A stretch of 64,000 nucleotides of DNA, from positions 186,001 through 250,000 of the forward strand of contig JADJOY010000020.1 of the NCBI GenBank assembly GCA_016713535.1. Direction: 5' to 3'. This document shows positions 36,848 through 45,679 of this stretch, piece after piece. The notes under the pieces were generated by a model. The model ran no database searches and was not told where the DNA came from. It was given only the letters and a program-made list of their open reading frames with translations. The position numbers were made by a program, and so were the translations under genes. The stretch comes from JADJOY01 sp016713535 [NCBI: Deltaproteobacteria bacterium] (lineage in GTDB: Bacteria; JADJOY01). Each line of letters begins with the position of its first letter. Within the stretch, counting starts at the first letter, position 1.

Positions 36848-37759
36848 CTACGCCCAGCGGAACGCTTCCATCGCCTGGACTTCGTCGATCTGGTGCTGGA
36901 AGCCGGTGGCGGCGCGGAACCGCGAGGCGTCGATCACCACCGCATGCTTGATGTGCTGCATCGCTCCCGGGGTGAGCTTCGGCAGGCCGAAACGGCCAAG
37001 CAACCGCCGGAAGATGGGCTCGGGCAGCGGCACCGCCGTGCGACCGGTCACCCGCACCACCAGCGACAGCGGCACCGGCTGCGGCCCGGCGACGTTGAAC
37101 ACGCCCGCCACCTTGCTCTTGGCGGCGAGTACGATCGCGCTCGTCACGTCCTGCTCGTGCATGAACTGGAACAGCGGATCGAAGCCCAGCACCATCGGCA
37201 CCATCGGTCCCTTGAGGAAGGTGGCGAGGGTGCCGTGCTTGGCCGGGCCGAGCGTGTAGCACATGCGAAGCACCGTGGTGGTCATGTCGGGATAGCGCCA
37301 CAGCGACGAGCCCGCGAACAGGTCGGCCGCCACCAGGTCGGTGAGCTCGGGGAACTTCGTGACCGCCACCGGCGGCTCGTCTTCGGTGTGGTAGAGCGGC
37401 GAGTCGCCGCTCGCGCCGTAGAACGTGTGCCGTCCCACGAACACCACGTGCTTCACCTTGTAGCGGTGGCAGTGCTCGAAGACCTTGCGAGTGCCGTCGA
37501 GGTTGATGCGCTCGCGCTCCTCGGTGGGCGCCGTGAACTGCGTCAACGTGCCCATGTGCACGACCACGGCGGGCCGCGCGGTGCGGATCACGTCCTCGGC
37601 GGCTCGCTTGCGTACGTCGACGACGTGCACCTCGACTCCCGGAGGCGCGTCCGGCCACGGCCGCACGTCGATGCCGATCACCTTGTGACGCTCGGCAGCG
37701 AGGCGCGCCGCGACCATGCGCCCGAGGATCCCGGAGACGCCGGTGACCACCACCTTCAT
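36848..37759 (-). CDS. NAD-dependent epimerase/dehydratase (extended SDR)
   Basis: 303 residues with an N-terminal Rossmann site [17 protein letters not shown] (GxxGxxG), Asp at the end of strand 2 ([10 protein letters not shown]) for NAD preference, VVVHMGTLT, and a modified active site: the YxxxK Tyr/Lys of classical members is not evident and the strand reads [17 protein letters not shown]. That resembles the atypical SDR branch rather than sugar epimerases. The start overlaps the acyltransferase stop (ATGA, 37756-37759). Lipid or sugar substrate unknown. Confidence 0.82.
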   Translation of the reverse strand: MKVVVTGVSGILGRMVAARLAAERHKVIGIDVRPWPDAPPGVEVHVVDVRKRAAEDVIRTARPAVVVHMGTLTQFTAPTEERERINLDGTRKVFEHCHRYKVKHVVFVGRHTFYGASGDSPLYHTEDEPPVAVTKFPELTDLVAADLFAGSSLWRYPDMTTTVLRMCYTLGPAKHGTLATFLKGPMVPMVLGFDPLFQFMHEQDVTSAIVLAAKSKVAGVFNVAGPQPVPLSLVVRVTGRTAVPLPEPIFRRLLGRFGLPKLTPGAMQHIKHAVVIDASRFRAATGFQHQIDEVQAMEAFRWA

Positions 37760-38736
37760 CGCGCACCCCGCGCCGCGGCGGCTCGCCGCGCTCCGCCCTT
37801 CCCCCGCGCCCCGCGGGCCGCCCTCGCGGCCGACCCGGGCGCGCTCGACGACGCGTCGTCGCAGAGGGGGCTCACGTAGTGGGCTCCGCTCGGCGCGCCG
37901 AACGCCGACCAGTCGACCGTGGAGCTGCGGTCGCCGGCCTTGCGCCGCGCCACGCCGAGCTCGATCAGCGCCGCCACCCGCGCCTTCACCTCGTCCACGT
38001 AGCCCTCGATCACGTGGTCGTCCTCGGCGCCGGTTCCGCGGAAGGTCATCGGCGGGCCGTAATAGACCTCGCACGGCTCGGGACGGGGCACGGGCAGCAG
38101 ATACGGCGTGATCGGCACGTACGGCACACCGAGCAGGCGACCGAGGCGGTAGGCGTTGAAGATCGTCGGCATGACCTCGCCACCGCCGATGAACGCGAAC
38201 GGGATGATCGGACTCTTGGTCTCGAGCGCGAGCCGCATGAAGCCGGTGCCGAAGCGCACCAGCGAGTGGCGCTCCTTGTAGAGCTTCGCCGTGCCGCGCG
38301 CCCCCTCGGGGAACACCATCAGCAGCCGGTCGTCGAGGAGCAGCCGGGTCGCGTGCTCGGGCAGGCCGGTGAGCTGGCCGAGGCGCAGCGTCCACTCGGA
38401 GGAAAACGGCATCTTGCCGAGGAACTTCTCCGCCATGCCCTGCGCGAGCCGCGGCGGCTCCTTCTCGAGGAAGATCGAAGCCAGAACCATCGCGCCGTCG
38501 ATCGCGACGCCGCCCGAGTGATTCCCGATCAGCATGCCGCGACCGCGCGCCGGGACGTGCTCGACGCCGAACGCCTGGACCTTGAAGTAGCCGCGGTAGA
38601 ACCACGCGAGCGCGGTGAAGAACTGCGCGAGGTGCTCCTGCGAGATGCCGTAGGGATCGTAGCCGAAGCGGTTGAAGGGCAGCTCGAGCCGGCGCACGCG
38701 CTCGCGGATCTCGGGGTCGATGGGGGGAAACGGCAA
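37756..38736 (-). CDS. lysophospholipid acyltransferase-family (PlsC-like) protein
   Basis: 326 residues, most likely from TTG 38736 with GAAGG 9 bases upstream. PlsC signatures: GMLIGNHSGGVAIDGAMV (the NHx4D box with Asp spaced as NHSGGVAID), LMVFPEGARGTAKLYKERH (FPEGxR), and PIIPFAFIGGGEV (block IV). This branch matches soluble or peripheral acyltransferases of the 1-acylglycerol-3-phosphate group, often found with wax ester or lipid genes. The C-terminal 35 residues are Ala/Arg-rich and low complexity. Coupled to the SDR gene. Confidence 0.87.
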   Translation of the reverse strand: MPFPPIDPEIRERVRRLELPFNRFGYDPYGISQEHLAQFFTALAWFYRGYFKVQAFGVEHVPARGRGMLIGNHSGGVAIDGAMVLASIFLEKEPPRLAQGMAEKFLGKMPFSSEWTLRLGQLTGLPEHATRLLLDDRLLMVFPEGARGTAKLYKERHSLVRFGTGFMRLALETKSPIIPFAFIGGGEVMPTIFNAYRLGRLLGVPYVPITPYLLPVPRPEPCEVYYGPPMTFRGTGAEDDHVIEGYVDEVKARVAALIELGVARRKAGDRSSTVDWSAFGAPSGAHYVSPLCDDASSSAPGSAARAARGARGKGGARRAAAARGAR

Positions 38737-38942
38737 GGTGTGAGCCCCTTCCGATGAGCCGCCGAGCCGGGCGGCCCGCGGCCCACGGATGATAGCAGAG
38801 CGGCTCCGGGCGCGATCGCGACGCGGCGCGACCTTCGCGCGGCCGCGAGCGAATGTCGGGGCTGCTCGACGCGGCGGATGGAGGTATCGTCTGCCCGTTT
38901 CGTTCCAGGGCGTGGACCACGCCCGAAGGAGAGAGTCCCGAG

Positions 38943-41033
38943 ATGAAGCGTGTCAGTACTACAGGGATGTTGTGCTGTGTGATCGCCTTCGCGCTCGGTT
39001 GCGGCTCGAGCAGCGGCGAGAACAACCAGCCCCCGGTCGCCGCCGCCGGCAACGACGTGAACGTGAAGACCGGCGACCCGATCACGCTCGACGGCAGCGC
39101 GAGCACCGATCCAGACGGTGATTCCCTCACCTATCACTGGACGTTGGTCATCCGGCCGGCGGGCAGCAACGCCACCCTCGCCGACCCGTCCGCGCCCCAG
39201 CCGCTCTTCGTGCCCGACATGGACGGGGGCTACCAGCTCGAGCTGGTGGTGAACGACGGCCGCATGGACAGCCCGGTCGACGCCGTGGTGATCGCCGCGA
39301 CCACCCCCAACACGCCGCCCAACGCGCGCGCCGGCCACGACGCGCAGGTGCCATTCGGCTCGGTGGTACAGCTCGACGGCAGCCAGAGCGACGACCCCGA
39401 CGGCGACCCGCTCACCTACCAGTGGAGCTTCAAGACGCTGCCCGAGGGCTCGTCGGCCGGCATCAAGGATCCGACCGCGGCGCGGACGCTCTTCGTCGCG
39501 GACAAGGTGGGCCGCTACGAGGTCCAGCTCACGGTGAGCGACGGCGAAGCAAGCAGCGAGCCCAACACGGTGGTGCTCACCTCGGTCGACGGCAACGTGA
39601 GGCCGGTTGCCGACGCGGGCCCCGACGTCGACGTCTCGAAGGGAAGCGTCGTCAACATCGACGGCGTGGGAAGCTTCGACGCCGATGGCGACTCGCTGAC
39701 CTACGAGTGGTCGTTCGTGTCCAAACCGGCTGGCTCGATCGCCGGCATCAAGGACCCGTTCGCGCGCAAGACGCTCTTCGTCGCGGACGAGCCCGGCGTG
39801 TTCGTGGTCAAGCTGGTGGTGAGCGACGGCCGGCTCCTGAGCGAGCCGGACCAGCTCACGGTCACCGCCGCGATCGAGAACCTCCCGCCGATCGCCAAGG
39901 CCGGCGGTGACAAGAACGTGGTGGTGGGCTCGCAGGTCACCCTCGACGGGACCGGCAGCACCGACCCCGACGGCAACAACGTCAACTTCCACTGGTCCAT
40001 CGCGCAGAAGCCCGAGGGCAGCACCGCTCAGCTCTCGAGCGATGTCGCCGAGCGGCCGACCTTCGTCGCCGACCAGCTCGGCAGCTACTCCGTGCAGCTC
40101 GTCGTCGACGACGGCCAGGCGGCGAGCGAGCCGGACTACGTGGTCATCACCTCGTCCATCGACGGTGGTGGTGGCGGAGGCGGTGGTGGTGGTGGTGGCG
40201 GTGGAGGTGGCGGCGGCGGGGGTGGCGGTGGTGGTGGTGGCGGTGGTGGTGGAGGCGGTGGCGGCTCGTGCTCCGGCACCGGCGCCATCCTCTGCGACTC
40301 CCTCAACGGCTCGACCTCCGGCGCCCAGGACGGCGGCAGCTTCACCGGTGGCGGCTGGACGCCAGGCTGGAGCATCCGCTGGGACCTCGGCCAGAACCTG
40401 AGCACCGGCGCCTTCTCGGCGGACCTCGACAACTGGGACCCGTCGTCGAACAGCTCGCAGCACCAGTACTCCAAGCAAGACATCCTCGACCTGTTCCAGG
40501 ACGGAGTGGGCGACACCCACCACTCGGACGCCACCAACACCGCGTTCATCACGGTGCGCACGGGCAGGGATTACAACGACCTGTTCAAGTTCGCGTCGAC
40601 GCCGCACGGCTTCGGCGAGCGCATCGAAACCCGGCTCTCACCGCCGGGCGGGCGCGTCGACCCGAGCCGGACCCACACGGTGCGGATCGAGTGGAGCGGC
40701 GGGTCGGCGTCGGTGTTCCTCGACGGCGGCAAGCTCACCACCCAGAATCACTCGTCGCCGATGCCGCTGCGCTACGTGTTCGTGGGCTCGGACAACAGCG
40801 GTGGCGGCTACGGTCCGCAGAAGGGCGTGATCTACAGCAACGTCGCGGTGTGGGGCTCGACCGGCGGCGGCAGGCTGGTGAACCTCAAGCTGTCGATGAT
40901 GGACGGCTCGGTCGAGGTGGTCGAGAGCGCCGAGAACCCGCTCACTCACCGCGGGTTGCTCGACTGGCTCCGTTCCGCCAAGCGGCTCCCGTTCGCCGCT
41001 GCGGTGGTCGGCGGGTCCGGTCCGGCCAGGTAA
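38943..41033 (+). CDS. PKD-repeat lipoprotein with a 34-Gly linker and C-terminal lectin/LamG-like domain
   Basis: 696 residues, ATG 38943 after AAGGAGAG. Signal peptide with lipobox ending FALGC, so surface- or outer-membrane-anchored. Four consecutive PKD/REJ-like domains of about 95 residues follow, each opening near PVAxAGxDxxV and containing LDGSxSxDPDGDxLTYxW and a closing SDGxxSEP. Codons 40164-40265 encode 34 uninterrupted glycines. The C-terminal domain (SIRWDLGQNLSTGAF, VRIEWSGGSASVFLDGGK, YVFVGSDNSGGGYGPQKG) looks like a concanavalin/LamG carbohydrate-binding fold. A hairpin terminator follows directly. Likely an adhesin or surface glycan binder. Confidence 0.9.
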   Translation: MKRVSTTGMLCCVIAFALGCGSSSGENNQPPVAAAGNDVNVKTGDPITLDGSASTDPDGDSLTYHWTLVIRPAGSNATLADPSAPQPLFVPDMDGGYQLELVVNDGRMDSPVDAVVIAATTPNTPPNARAGHDAQVPFGSVVQLDGSQSDDPDGDPLTYQWSFKTLPEGSSAGIKDPTAARTLFVADKVGRYEVQLTVSDGEASSEPNTVVLTSVDGNVRPVADAGPDVDVSKGSVVNIDGVGSFDADGDSLTYEWSFVSKPAGSIAGIKDPFARKTLFVADEPGVFVVKLVVSDGRLLSEPDQLTVTAAIENLPPIAKAGGDKNVVVGSQVTLDGTGSTDPDGNNVNFHWSIAQKPEGSTAQLSSDVAERPTFVADQLGSYSVQLVVDDGQAASEPDYVVITSSIDGGGGGGGGGGGGGGGGGGGGGGGGGGGGGGGGGGSCSGTGAILCDSLNGSTSGAQDGGSFTGGGWTPGWSIRWDLGQNLSTGAFSADLDNWDPSSNSSQHQYSKQDILDLFQDGVGDTHHSDATNTAFITVRTGRDYNDLFKFASTPHGFGERIETRLSPPGGRVDPSRTHTVRIEWSGGSASVFLDGGKLTTQNHSSPMPLRYVFVGSDNSGGGYGPQKGVIYSNVAVWGSTGGGRLVNLKLSMMDGSVEVVESAENPLTHRGLLDWLRSAKRLPFAAAVVGGSGPAR

Positions 41034-41065
41034 GCGGGCGCGACGCGCATCGATCGGAAGCGAAC

Positions 41066-41099
41066 GCCCCCCGAGCCCAGCGCTCGGGGGGCGTTTTTT
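41066..41099 (+). terminator. rho-independent terminator of the PKD lipoprotein gene
   Basis: GCCCCCCGAGC (41066-41076) pairs perfectly with GCTCGGGGGGC (41082-41092) around CCAGC and is followed by G and six T (41094-41099). It lies 33 bases after the stop codon at 41033 and is the clearest intrinsic terminator in the window. Confidence 0.95.
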
Positions 41100-41118
41100 G
41101 TCCCTCCAGGAGAGCCGC

Positions 41119-41205
41119 GGGCGGGGATGAACCCCGCCCTAGGGCGCCGATCAGAGTCGATGCCGATGCCCCGAGAACGGTAGGGGCGGGCGTCACGCCC
41201 GCCCC
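41119..41205. repeat. two GTAG-type palindromic elements in opposite orientation
   Basis: GGGCGGGG (41119 onward) pairs with CCCCGCCC and is followed by CTAG, reading as a GTAG-type element on the minus strand. At 41180 GTAGGGGCGGGC pairs with GCCCGCCCC on the plus strand, ending at 41205 just 4 bases before the thioesterase stop. The element lies between convergent genes. Confidence 0.7.
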
Positions 41206-41208
41206 GGG

Positions 41209-42123
41209 TCAGCCGTCGCTGAAGTAGAGCCGCGCGCAGCAGTGCGGGCGCGACCGAGATGCACCCGGCGGCACATCGGGTCCGAGCGAGACCGCCGCGC
41301 CGAAGCCCTCGCCCCACCGGAACGCGCGCACTTCGATCCGCATCACGTCTCCGGCGAAGCACGGCTTGCGAAACGCGATGTCGATGCCGCGCATCAGGAT
41401 CGCCCCCGTCGAGACGCCATGCTCGTGGAGCCGCCGCACCGCCTCCTCGAAGATCCGCGGGTAGACGAGCGAGTTCACGTGCTGGTTGCTGTCGGTGTCG
41501 CCGAGCGAGAAGACCGTCGGCGCGGGGGCGGGGCACGGCTCGCCGTCGAGTGCGCTCGCTCCGTCCGGCAGCGCGAGCACGTCCTCGAGCTCGCGCCACC
41601 GGTAGCGCAGCGGCGGCACGGACGGGCCTCCGGCGACCGAGAAGCTCAGCACCTTGCGCTCGCCGGGCGGCCCGAACGGCCGCGAGAACACGTGCTCGGC
41701 GAAGATCCGCCCCACGCGGATCGGCTCGCCCGCGCCGTCCGGCGGCGGAAAGTGGGTGCGACCCCGCGGCGCCTCGACGTCCACCCACATGTTGAGGAGG
41801 ATCTTCGAGACGGCGCCATTCCCATCCACGGAGTGCGCGAGCTCGAGCGCGCCGCGTCCGTGCATCGGGTGCTGGACCGAGATCGGCCCGCCGCCGCCCT
41901 CGAGTATCAGCCGGCTCAGGATCGGCACCACGCCGGTGTCGCGCATCGCCCGCGCCATCGGGCTGGCGTGGATGACGCTCTGCCACACCACCGCGCCCAC
42001 CGCGGGACTCAACGCCACCAGCCGGGCGCGGCCGTCCTGGGCGACGTCCTGGTAGCGCAAGGGGATGGTGCCTTCGCCGCGCTGCGTCGGCGGGACGTCG
42101 GGCCAGTCGGGGATCGAGATCAT
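41209..42123 (-). CDS. hot-dog thioesterase (acyl-ACP thioesterase-like)
   Basis: 304 residues, about twice a single hot-dog domain. The second half carries the thioesterase signature VFSLGDTDSNQHVNSLVYPR (DxNxHVNNxxY pattern), typical of acyl-ACP/acyl-CoA thioesterases; the first half contains SVQHPMHGRGALELAHS, which may be the degenerate partner domain. The final RIEVRAFRW...VSLG strands close the fold. Probably hydrolyses or recognises acyl thioesters in lipid metabolism. No signal peptide. Confidence 0.78.
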   Translation of the reverse strand: MISIPDWPDVPPTQRGEGTIPLRYQDVAQDGRARLVALSPAVGAVVWQSVIHASPMARAMRDTGVVPILSRLILEGGGGPISVQHPMHGRGALELAHSVDGNGAVSKILLNMWVDVEAPRGRTHFPPPDGAGEPIRVGRIFAEHVFSRPFGPPGERKVLSFSVAGGPSVPPLRYRWRELEDVLALPDGASALDGEPCPAPAPTVFSLGDTDSNQHVNSLVYPRIFEEAVRRLHEHGVSTGAILMRGIDIAFRKPCFAGDVMRIEVRAFRWGEGFGAAVSLGPDVPPGASRSRPHCCARLYFSDG

Positions 42124-42488
42124 GGGGCGCGCGATTCTATCCGCTCGCGGGGCTCGCTCGTCGACGCACGATCGCTCGTCGCACCGCAGGCTGGCCCAGG
42201 TACGGGGTGCCCGATGACCACCCGAATTGACGGTTTTTGCCCAAAAAAGTCAGCGTGCCCGACGGATCCGGGCGCAACCCCGACGAGCTGGGAAGCGACG
42301 CCGCTTCGCGTCGAATCGACGAGAGGCTCGAAATATCGCGCATTTGCGCCATTTTCGCGGAGCCGGGCGCAGCATCCAGCCGCCGAGGCACGGGCTTTGC
42401 TGTTTTCGCTCGGCACGAACGTCGTGCAGCCCAACGCCTCGGGCAGATCGATCCCGAGTGGGCTACACCTGCCAGGAGGTCGACGATC
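42124..42488. other. 365-bp divergent intergenic region
   Basis: Holds the promoters of the thioesterase (minus) and of the small protein at 42489 (plus). The stretch 42225-42252 (TTGACGG, a T5 run, then CCCAAAAAAGTC) is distinctly AT-rich for this genome, and TTGACG at 42228 could be a -35 box, but no good -10 lies 17 bases on. CCAGGAGG at 42472 is the ribosome binding site of the small gene. Confidence 0.45.
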
Positions 42489-42734
42489 ATGAGTCGCTCT
42501 CGGAAGCACTACACCGCATTCAGCCCGCGCACGGGCACCCTCCGCCGCGGCGCACGGCACAACGACCGCGACGGTCTGCCAGCCCAGATCGAAGGCGAGT
42601 ACGGGTGGGACCCGCGTCACGCCACCCACGATCGCCTCTGGCTCCAGGCCAGCGCTCCGGTGCCCGAGGACGGTGACGGCGAGCCCACCCGCGCGGTGCG
42701 CTCGTTCGATCTCCTCGACGACGACGAGTCCTGA
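42489..42734 (+). CDS. small acidic hypothetical protein
   Basis: 81 residues with a very good AGGAGG 8 bases before ATG 42489. Opens basic (SRSRKHYTAFSPRTGTLRR) and ends acidic (SFDLLDDDES), with DGLPAQIEGEYGWDPRHA in the middle. No Cys, no membrane segment, no family recognised. The strong ribosome binding site and codon use argue that it is real. Metallophosphoesterase follows 52 bases later. Confidence 0.6.
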   Translation: MSRSRKHYTAFSPRTGTLRRGARHNDRDGLPAQIEGEYGWDPRHATHDRLWLQASAPVPEDGDGEPTRAVRSFDLLDDDES

Positions 42735-42786
42735 GCCGAGCGGCGCACGGGCGGTAAGGCCCGCGCGCCCCGACTCGAGCCCGCCG

Positions 42787-44448
42787 ATGGACGCCGAGCG
42801 CCTCCCGAGCCAGGGCTCACCACGACACACGATCGTGGTGAGCGACCTCCACCTCGCGGAGGCCGAGCCCTCCCACCCGGGCAACCCGCTGTGGAAGCGC
42901 TACAAGCGCCGCAGCCACTTCGTCGACAAGAGCTTCAAGCGTTTCCTCGAGCACCTCCGCGAAGCGGCTCACGGGCCGCTCGAGCTGGTGTTCAACGGCG
43001 ACGTCTTCGACTTCGACGCGACGATGGCGCTGCCCGAACGCCCGCCGTTCGGCGTGAGCTGGCTCGAGCGCCACCGCGGCCTCACCGCGCAGCAGGCCAA
43101 GTCCCGCTACAAGCTGAGCGTGATCCTCGAGGATCACCCGGTGTGGGTTCGCGCGGTGCGCGACTGGGTGCTCGACGGCCACCGCGTGGTGTTCGTGATC
43201 GGCAACCACGATCTCGAGCTCCACTGGCCCGCGGTGCGCGACGAGCTGATGCGCTGGCTCGCGCTGCCCGACGACGCCGCCGAGCGGGTCCGGGTGTGCG
43301 AGTGGTTCTACGTGTCGAGCGGCGACACGCTCATCGAGCACGGCAATCAATACGACCCGTACTGCGTGTGCCCGAGCCCGATCCACCCCGTGGTGCGCAA
43401 GCGCGGCGGCGAGTACGTGCGGCTGCCGTTCGGCAACCTCGCGGCGCGCTTCATGCTGAACGGCATGGGGCTCTTCAACCCGCACGTCGACTCGAGCTTC
43501 ATCAAGGCGTCGTTCTTCGAGTACGTGAAGTTCTTCTACCAGTACCTGATGCGCATCCAGCCGCTGCTCGGCTGGACGTGGTTCTGGAGCTCGATCGTCA
43601 CGTTCCTCTTACGCGCTCGAGGAGGCGGTGCTGCCACCGGTCAAGCACGCGCCGCTCGACTTCGAGGGCCACGTCGAGAGATCGCCGCGCGCGCCAACGC
43701 GACACCGCGCGTGGTGCGCAGCCTGGCACGGCTCCACGCCCACCCCGCCGTGCTGAGCCCGCTCAAGGTGATGCGCGAGCTGTGGCTCGACCGCGCGCTG
43801 CTGGTGGTGGCGGCGTTGCTGTTCAGCTTCGAGCTGACGCTGCTCGCCAAGCTCTTCGTGCAGGTGCCGCTCACGAGCTTCGTGGCGCCGTTCGCGGTGC
43901 TCATGCCGTGGGTGATCCGCTACGCGCGCGGCGTCGAATCGGAAAACGCGGAGGCGCAGAAGGGCGCCCTCGAGAAGCTCGACCTGAGCTCCCAGATCGC
44001 TGGCGTGAACCGCGTGGTGCACGGCCACACCCACCACCAGATGCACCGCTGGATCGGCGACGTCGAGCTGATCAACACCGGCACCTGGTCGCCCGCGTTC
44101 CACGACGTCGAGTGCACCCAGCCGTTCGGCCTCAAGTGCTTCGCGTGGATCCGCCCGGGCGAGCCCGGCGAGGCGCGCCACGCGACGCTCTTCGAGTGGG
44201 CCGATCCCGGGATCCGCGCCCTCGCCGTCGAGCGGCTGCCGATGCCCGCCGACGAGCCGCGCACCCGGCTCCTGCCGACCCGCAAGGGACGCCAGGGTGC
44301 CGAGGCCTTCGCCGGCGCAGCGCCGGCGCTCGAGCCCGCGGCCGCCGCCGCGATCTCGCTCGCGAGCAACGCCGCCGGACGAACGGCGAAGCGCGCCGCG
44401 CACTCCCGCCTCGGCCTCACCGCGCTCTTGCGCGCCGTGCTGCCGTAA
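42787..44448 (+). CDS. calcineurin-like metallophosphoesterase with membrane segments (local double frameshift)
   Basis: About 553 residues. Metal-site motifs in order: SDLHLAE (DxH), FNGDVFDFD (GDxxD), VIGNHDLELH (GNHD), EHGNQYDP (GH-like) and VHGHTHHQM (GHxH). Between the fourth and fifth is a segment with a long transmembrane region (LLVVAALLFSFELTLLAKLF and FVAPFAVLMPWVI). Bases 43608-43680 read out of frame: the neighbouring frame gives YALEEAVLPPVKHAPLDFEGH, a much better protein, entering and leaving through a small indel at each end. Resembles UDP-2,3-diacylglucosamine pyrophosphatase-like or cell-envelope phosphoesterases; substrate unknown. Confidence 0.85.
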   Translation: MDAERLPSQGSPRHTIVVSDLHLAEAEPSHPGNPLWKRYKRRSHFVDKSFKRFLEHLREAAHGPLELVFNGDVFDFDATMALPERPPFGVSWLERHRGLTAQQAKSRYKLSVILEDHPVWVRAVRDWVLDGHRVVFVIGNHDLELHWPAVRDELMRWLALPDDAAERVRVCEWFYVSSGDTLIEHGNQYDPYCVCPSPIHPVVRKRGGEYVRLPFGNLAARFMLNGMGLFNPHVDSSFIKASFFEYVKFFYQYLMRIQPLLGWTWFWSSIVTFLLRARGGGAATGQARAARLRGPRREIAARANATPRVVRSLARLHAHPAVLSPLKVMRELWLDRALLVVAALLFSFELTLLAKLFVQVPLTSFVAPFAVLMPWVIRYARGVESENAEAQKGALEKLDLSSQIAGVNRVVHGHTHHQMHRWIGDVELINTGTWSPAFHDVECTQPFGLKCFAWIRPGEPGEARHATLFEWADPGIRALAVERLPMPADEPRTRLLPTRKGRQGAEAFAGAAPALEPAAAAAISLASNAAGRTAKRAAHSRLGLTALLRAVLP

Positions 44449-44458
44449 GCGCCGAGGA

Positions 44459-44486
44459 CCGTCGGAGGCGGTCCCTCCAGACCGAC
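44459..44486. repeat. palindromic module of the ...CCCTCCAGACC family
   Basis: GGACCG, spacer TCGGAGG, CGGTCC then CTCCAGACC. The stem arms differ from the other copies but pair with each other, and the CTCC(A/G)NACC trailer is shared with the 56, 57 and 60 kb copies. The remaining sequence up to 44734 shows a second weaker copy near 44565 and no gene. Confidence 0.55.
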
Positions 44487-44734
44487 CGCGAACGACACGG
44501 CCCTCGATGCGCGCCGGCCTCGCGCGCCCCTCGCTGCTGGTGGTCGGTCGGCTGGAGCCCGCCCGCTGGAGGGCGGCGGTCCCTCGCCGCCGCCACGTTT
44601 CTTGCGAGCCACCGAGGTCGGCCGCGAGCGGTCGCTTTCGACGGCTGCCGCATCGGCAGCCGATTTCGTTCGAGCATGCTAGTGACTCTCCCTGGTCCGC
44701 AGACTTGAAATCGCTCAGCGCCAGAGAGGAACAC

Positions 44735-45640
44735 GTGAATCGAGGAAACCGGCTTCTCAGCGCCATCGTCGGTGTTTCGCTGCTCGTCGGGTGCGGATCC
44801 GGCGGCGGCTCGACCGTACCGCCGCCCGCCGAGCCGGCCTCGCCACTCATCGTCGGCTTCCAGGGGCCGAGCACGTTCACGGTCGCGCCCGGCACCACGG
44901 TTCCACTCTGCGCCGCGGTGACCTTCGTCGATCAGGACGCGGACATCGAAACCGCCTTCTCCGAGAACGAGTCGTGCGTCCCCGTCGAATCGGCGCCCAG
45001 CTGCAGCGCGCTGAAGTCCAGCTTCAATCCGGGGATCGACGGACAACCGGAGGGAGGCTTTTCGTTTTGCCTCTCGTACAAGCAGTGCTCGGCACCGGGC
45101 CCCTGCGCCGAGGTGCGCTACGAGATGGACGTCCGCGTGCGCGATCGTTCGGGCCTGACCAGCCCGTCGTTTCACTGGGCGTTCCAAGTGTCCGACGGCA
45201 TCGACTCGACTCCCGAGCCCACACCGCCGCCGCCTCAGCCTCCGCCGCCCACGCCCGCGGCCGCACCCAACATCGGGGCACTGGACTCGCCGTCGGTGTT
45301 CACCTTCCCCGACGGGACCGGCTACCACCCGACGTGCGTGGATATTCGCTATTCAGATCCGAATGGCGACATCGTTCGTCTCTTCACGCGCAACGAAGAG
45401 TGCACGAACGTCCGCACCGGCCAGGACTGCCCGATCAGTCCGACCGACTTCGATCCCGGCATTCGCGGCAAGACGAGCGGCACCTATCACTTCTGCAAGA
45501 ACTTCAAGACCTGCGACCCCTCGCCGGGCACGCACTGCTCCGATCAATACCTGTCACGCGACTTCTATCTGCAGGACTCGACGGGCCGACAGAGTCCCCC
45601 GGCCCGGTGGGAGTACCGCGTGACGAACGGGCTCGATTGA
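44735..45640 (+). CDS. lipoprotein with two copies of an unknown Cys-rich domain
   Basis: 301 residues from GTG 44735 after AGAGAGGA. Signal peptide with lipobox SLLVGC. Two related domains of roughly 100 residues follow, joined by a Pro-rich linker (EPTPPPPQPPPPTPA). They share order and spacing: Cys, a DxDxDI / DPNGDI acidic strand, ENESC / RNEEC, SF(N)PGI..G / DFDPGIRGK, FCLSYKQC / FCKNFKTC, and an ending SDGID / TNGLD. Not a family I recognise; it looks like an internal duplication of a disulfide-stabilised Ca-binding or Ig-like domain. Confidence 0.75.
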   Translation: MNRGNRLLSAIVGVSLLVGCGSGGGSTVPPPAEPASPLIVGFQGPSTFTVAPGTTVPLCAAVTFVDQDADIETAFSENESCVPVESAPSCSALKSSFNPGIDGQPEGGFSFCLSYKQCSAPGPCAEVRYEMDVRVRDRSGLTSPSFHWAFQVSDGIDSTPEPTPPPPQPPPPTPAAAPNIGALDSPSVFTFPDGTGYHPTCVDIRYSDPNGDIVRLFTRNEECTNVRTGQDCPISPTDFDPGIRGKTSGTYHFCKNFKTCDPSPGTHCSDQYLSRDFYLQDSTGRQSPPARWEYRVTNGLD

Positions 45641-45679
45641 GCGGACCCGGCGTCCAGCCGGGGCTTACCCGCTCGCGGC

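Noticed and set aside
35676-37766. A very long open frame on the minus strand running through the tandem repeats (about 700 codons)
   Set aside because: The frame is open only because the repeat units are near multiples of three and GC-rich. It overlaps the epimerase gene, is Arg/Pro-rich and repeats with the array.
40136-40561. Minus-strand frame with a run of more than 30 prolines
   Set aside because: It is the complement of the poly-Gly linker of the PKD lipoprotein and has no ribosome binding site.
42228-42260. Sigma-70 promoter at TTGACG
   Set aside because: No TATAAT-like box at 16-18 bases follows; kept only as a note in the intergenic entry.
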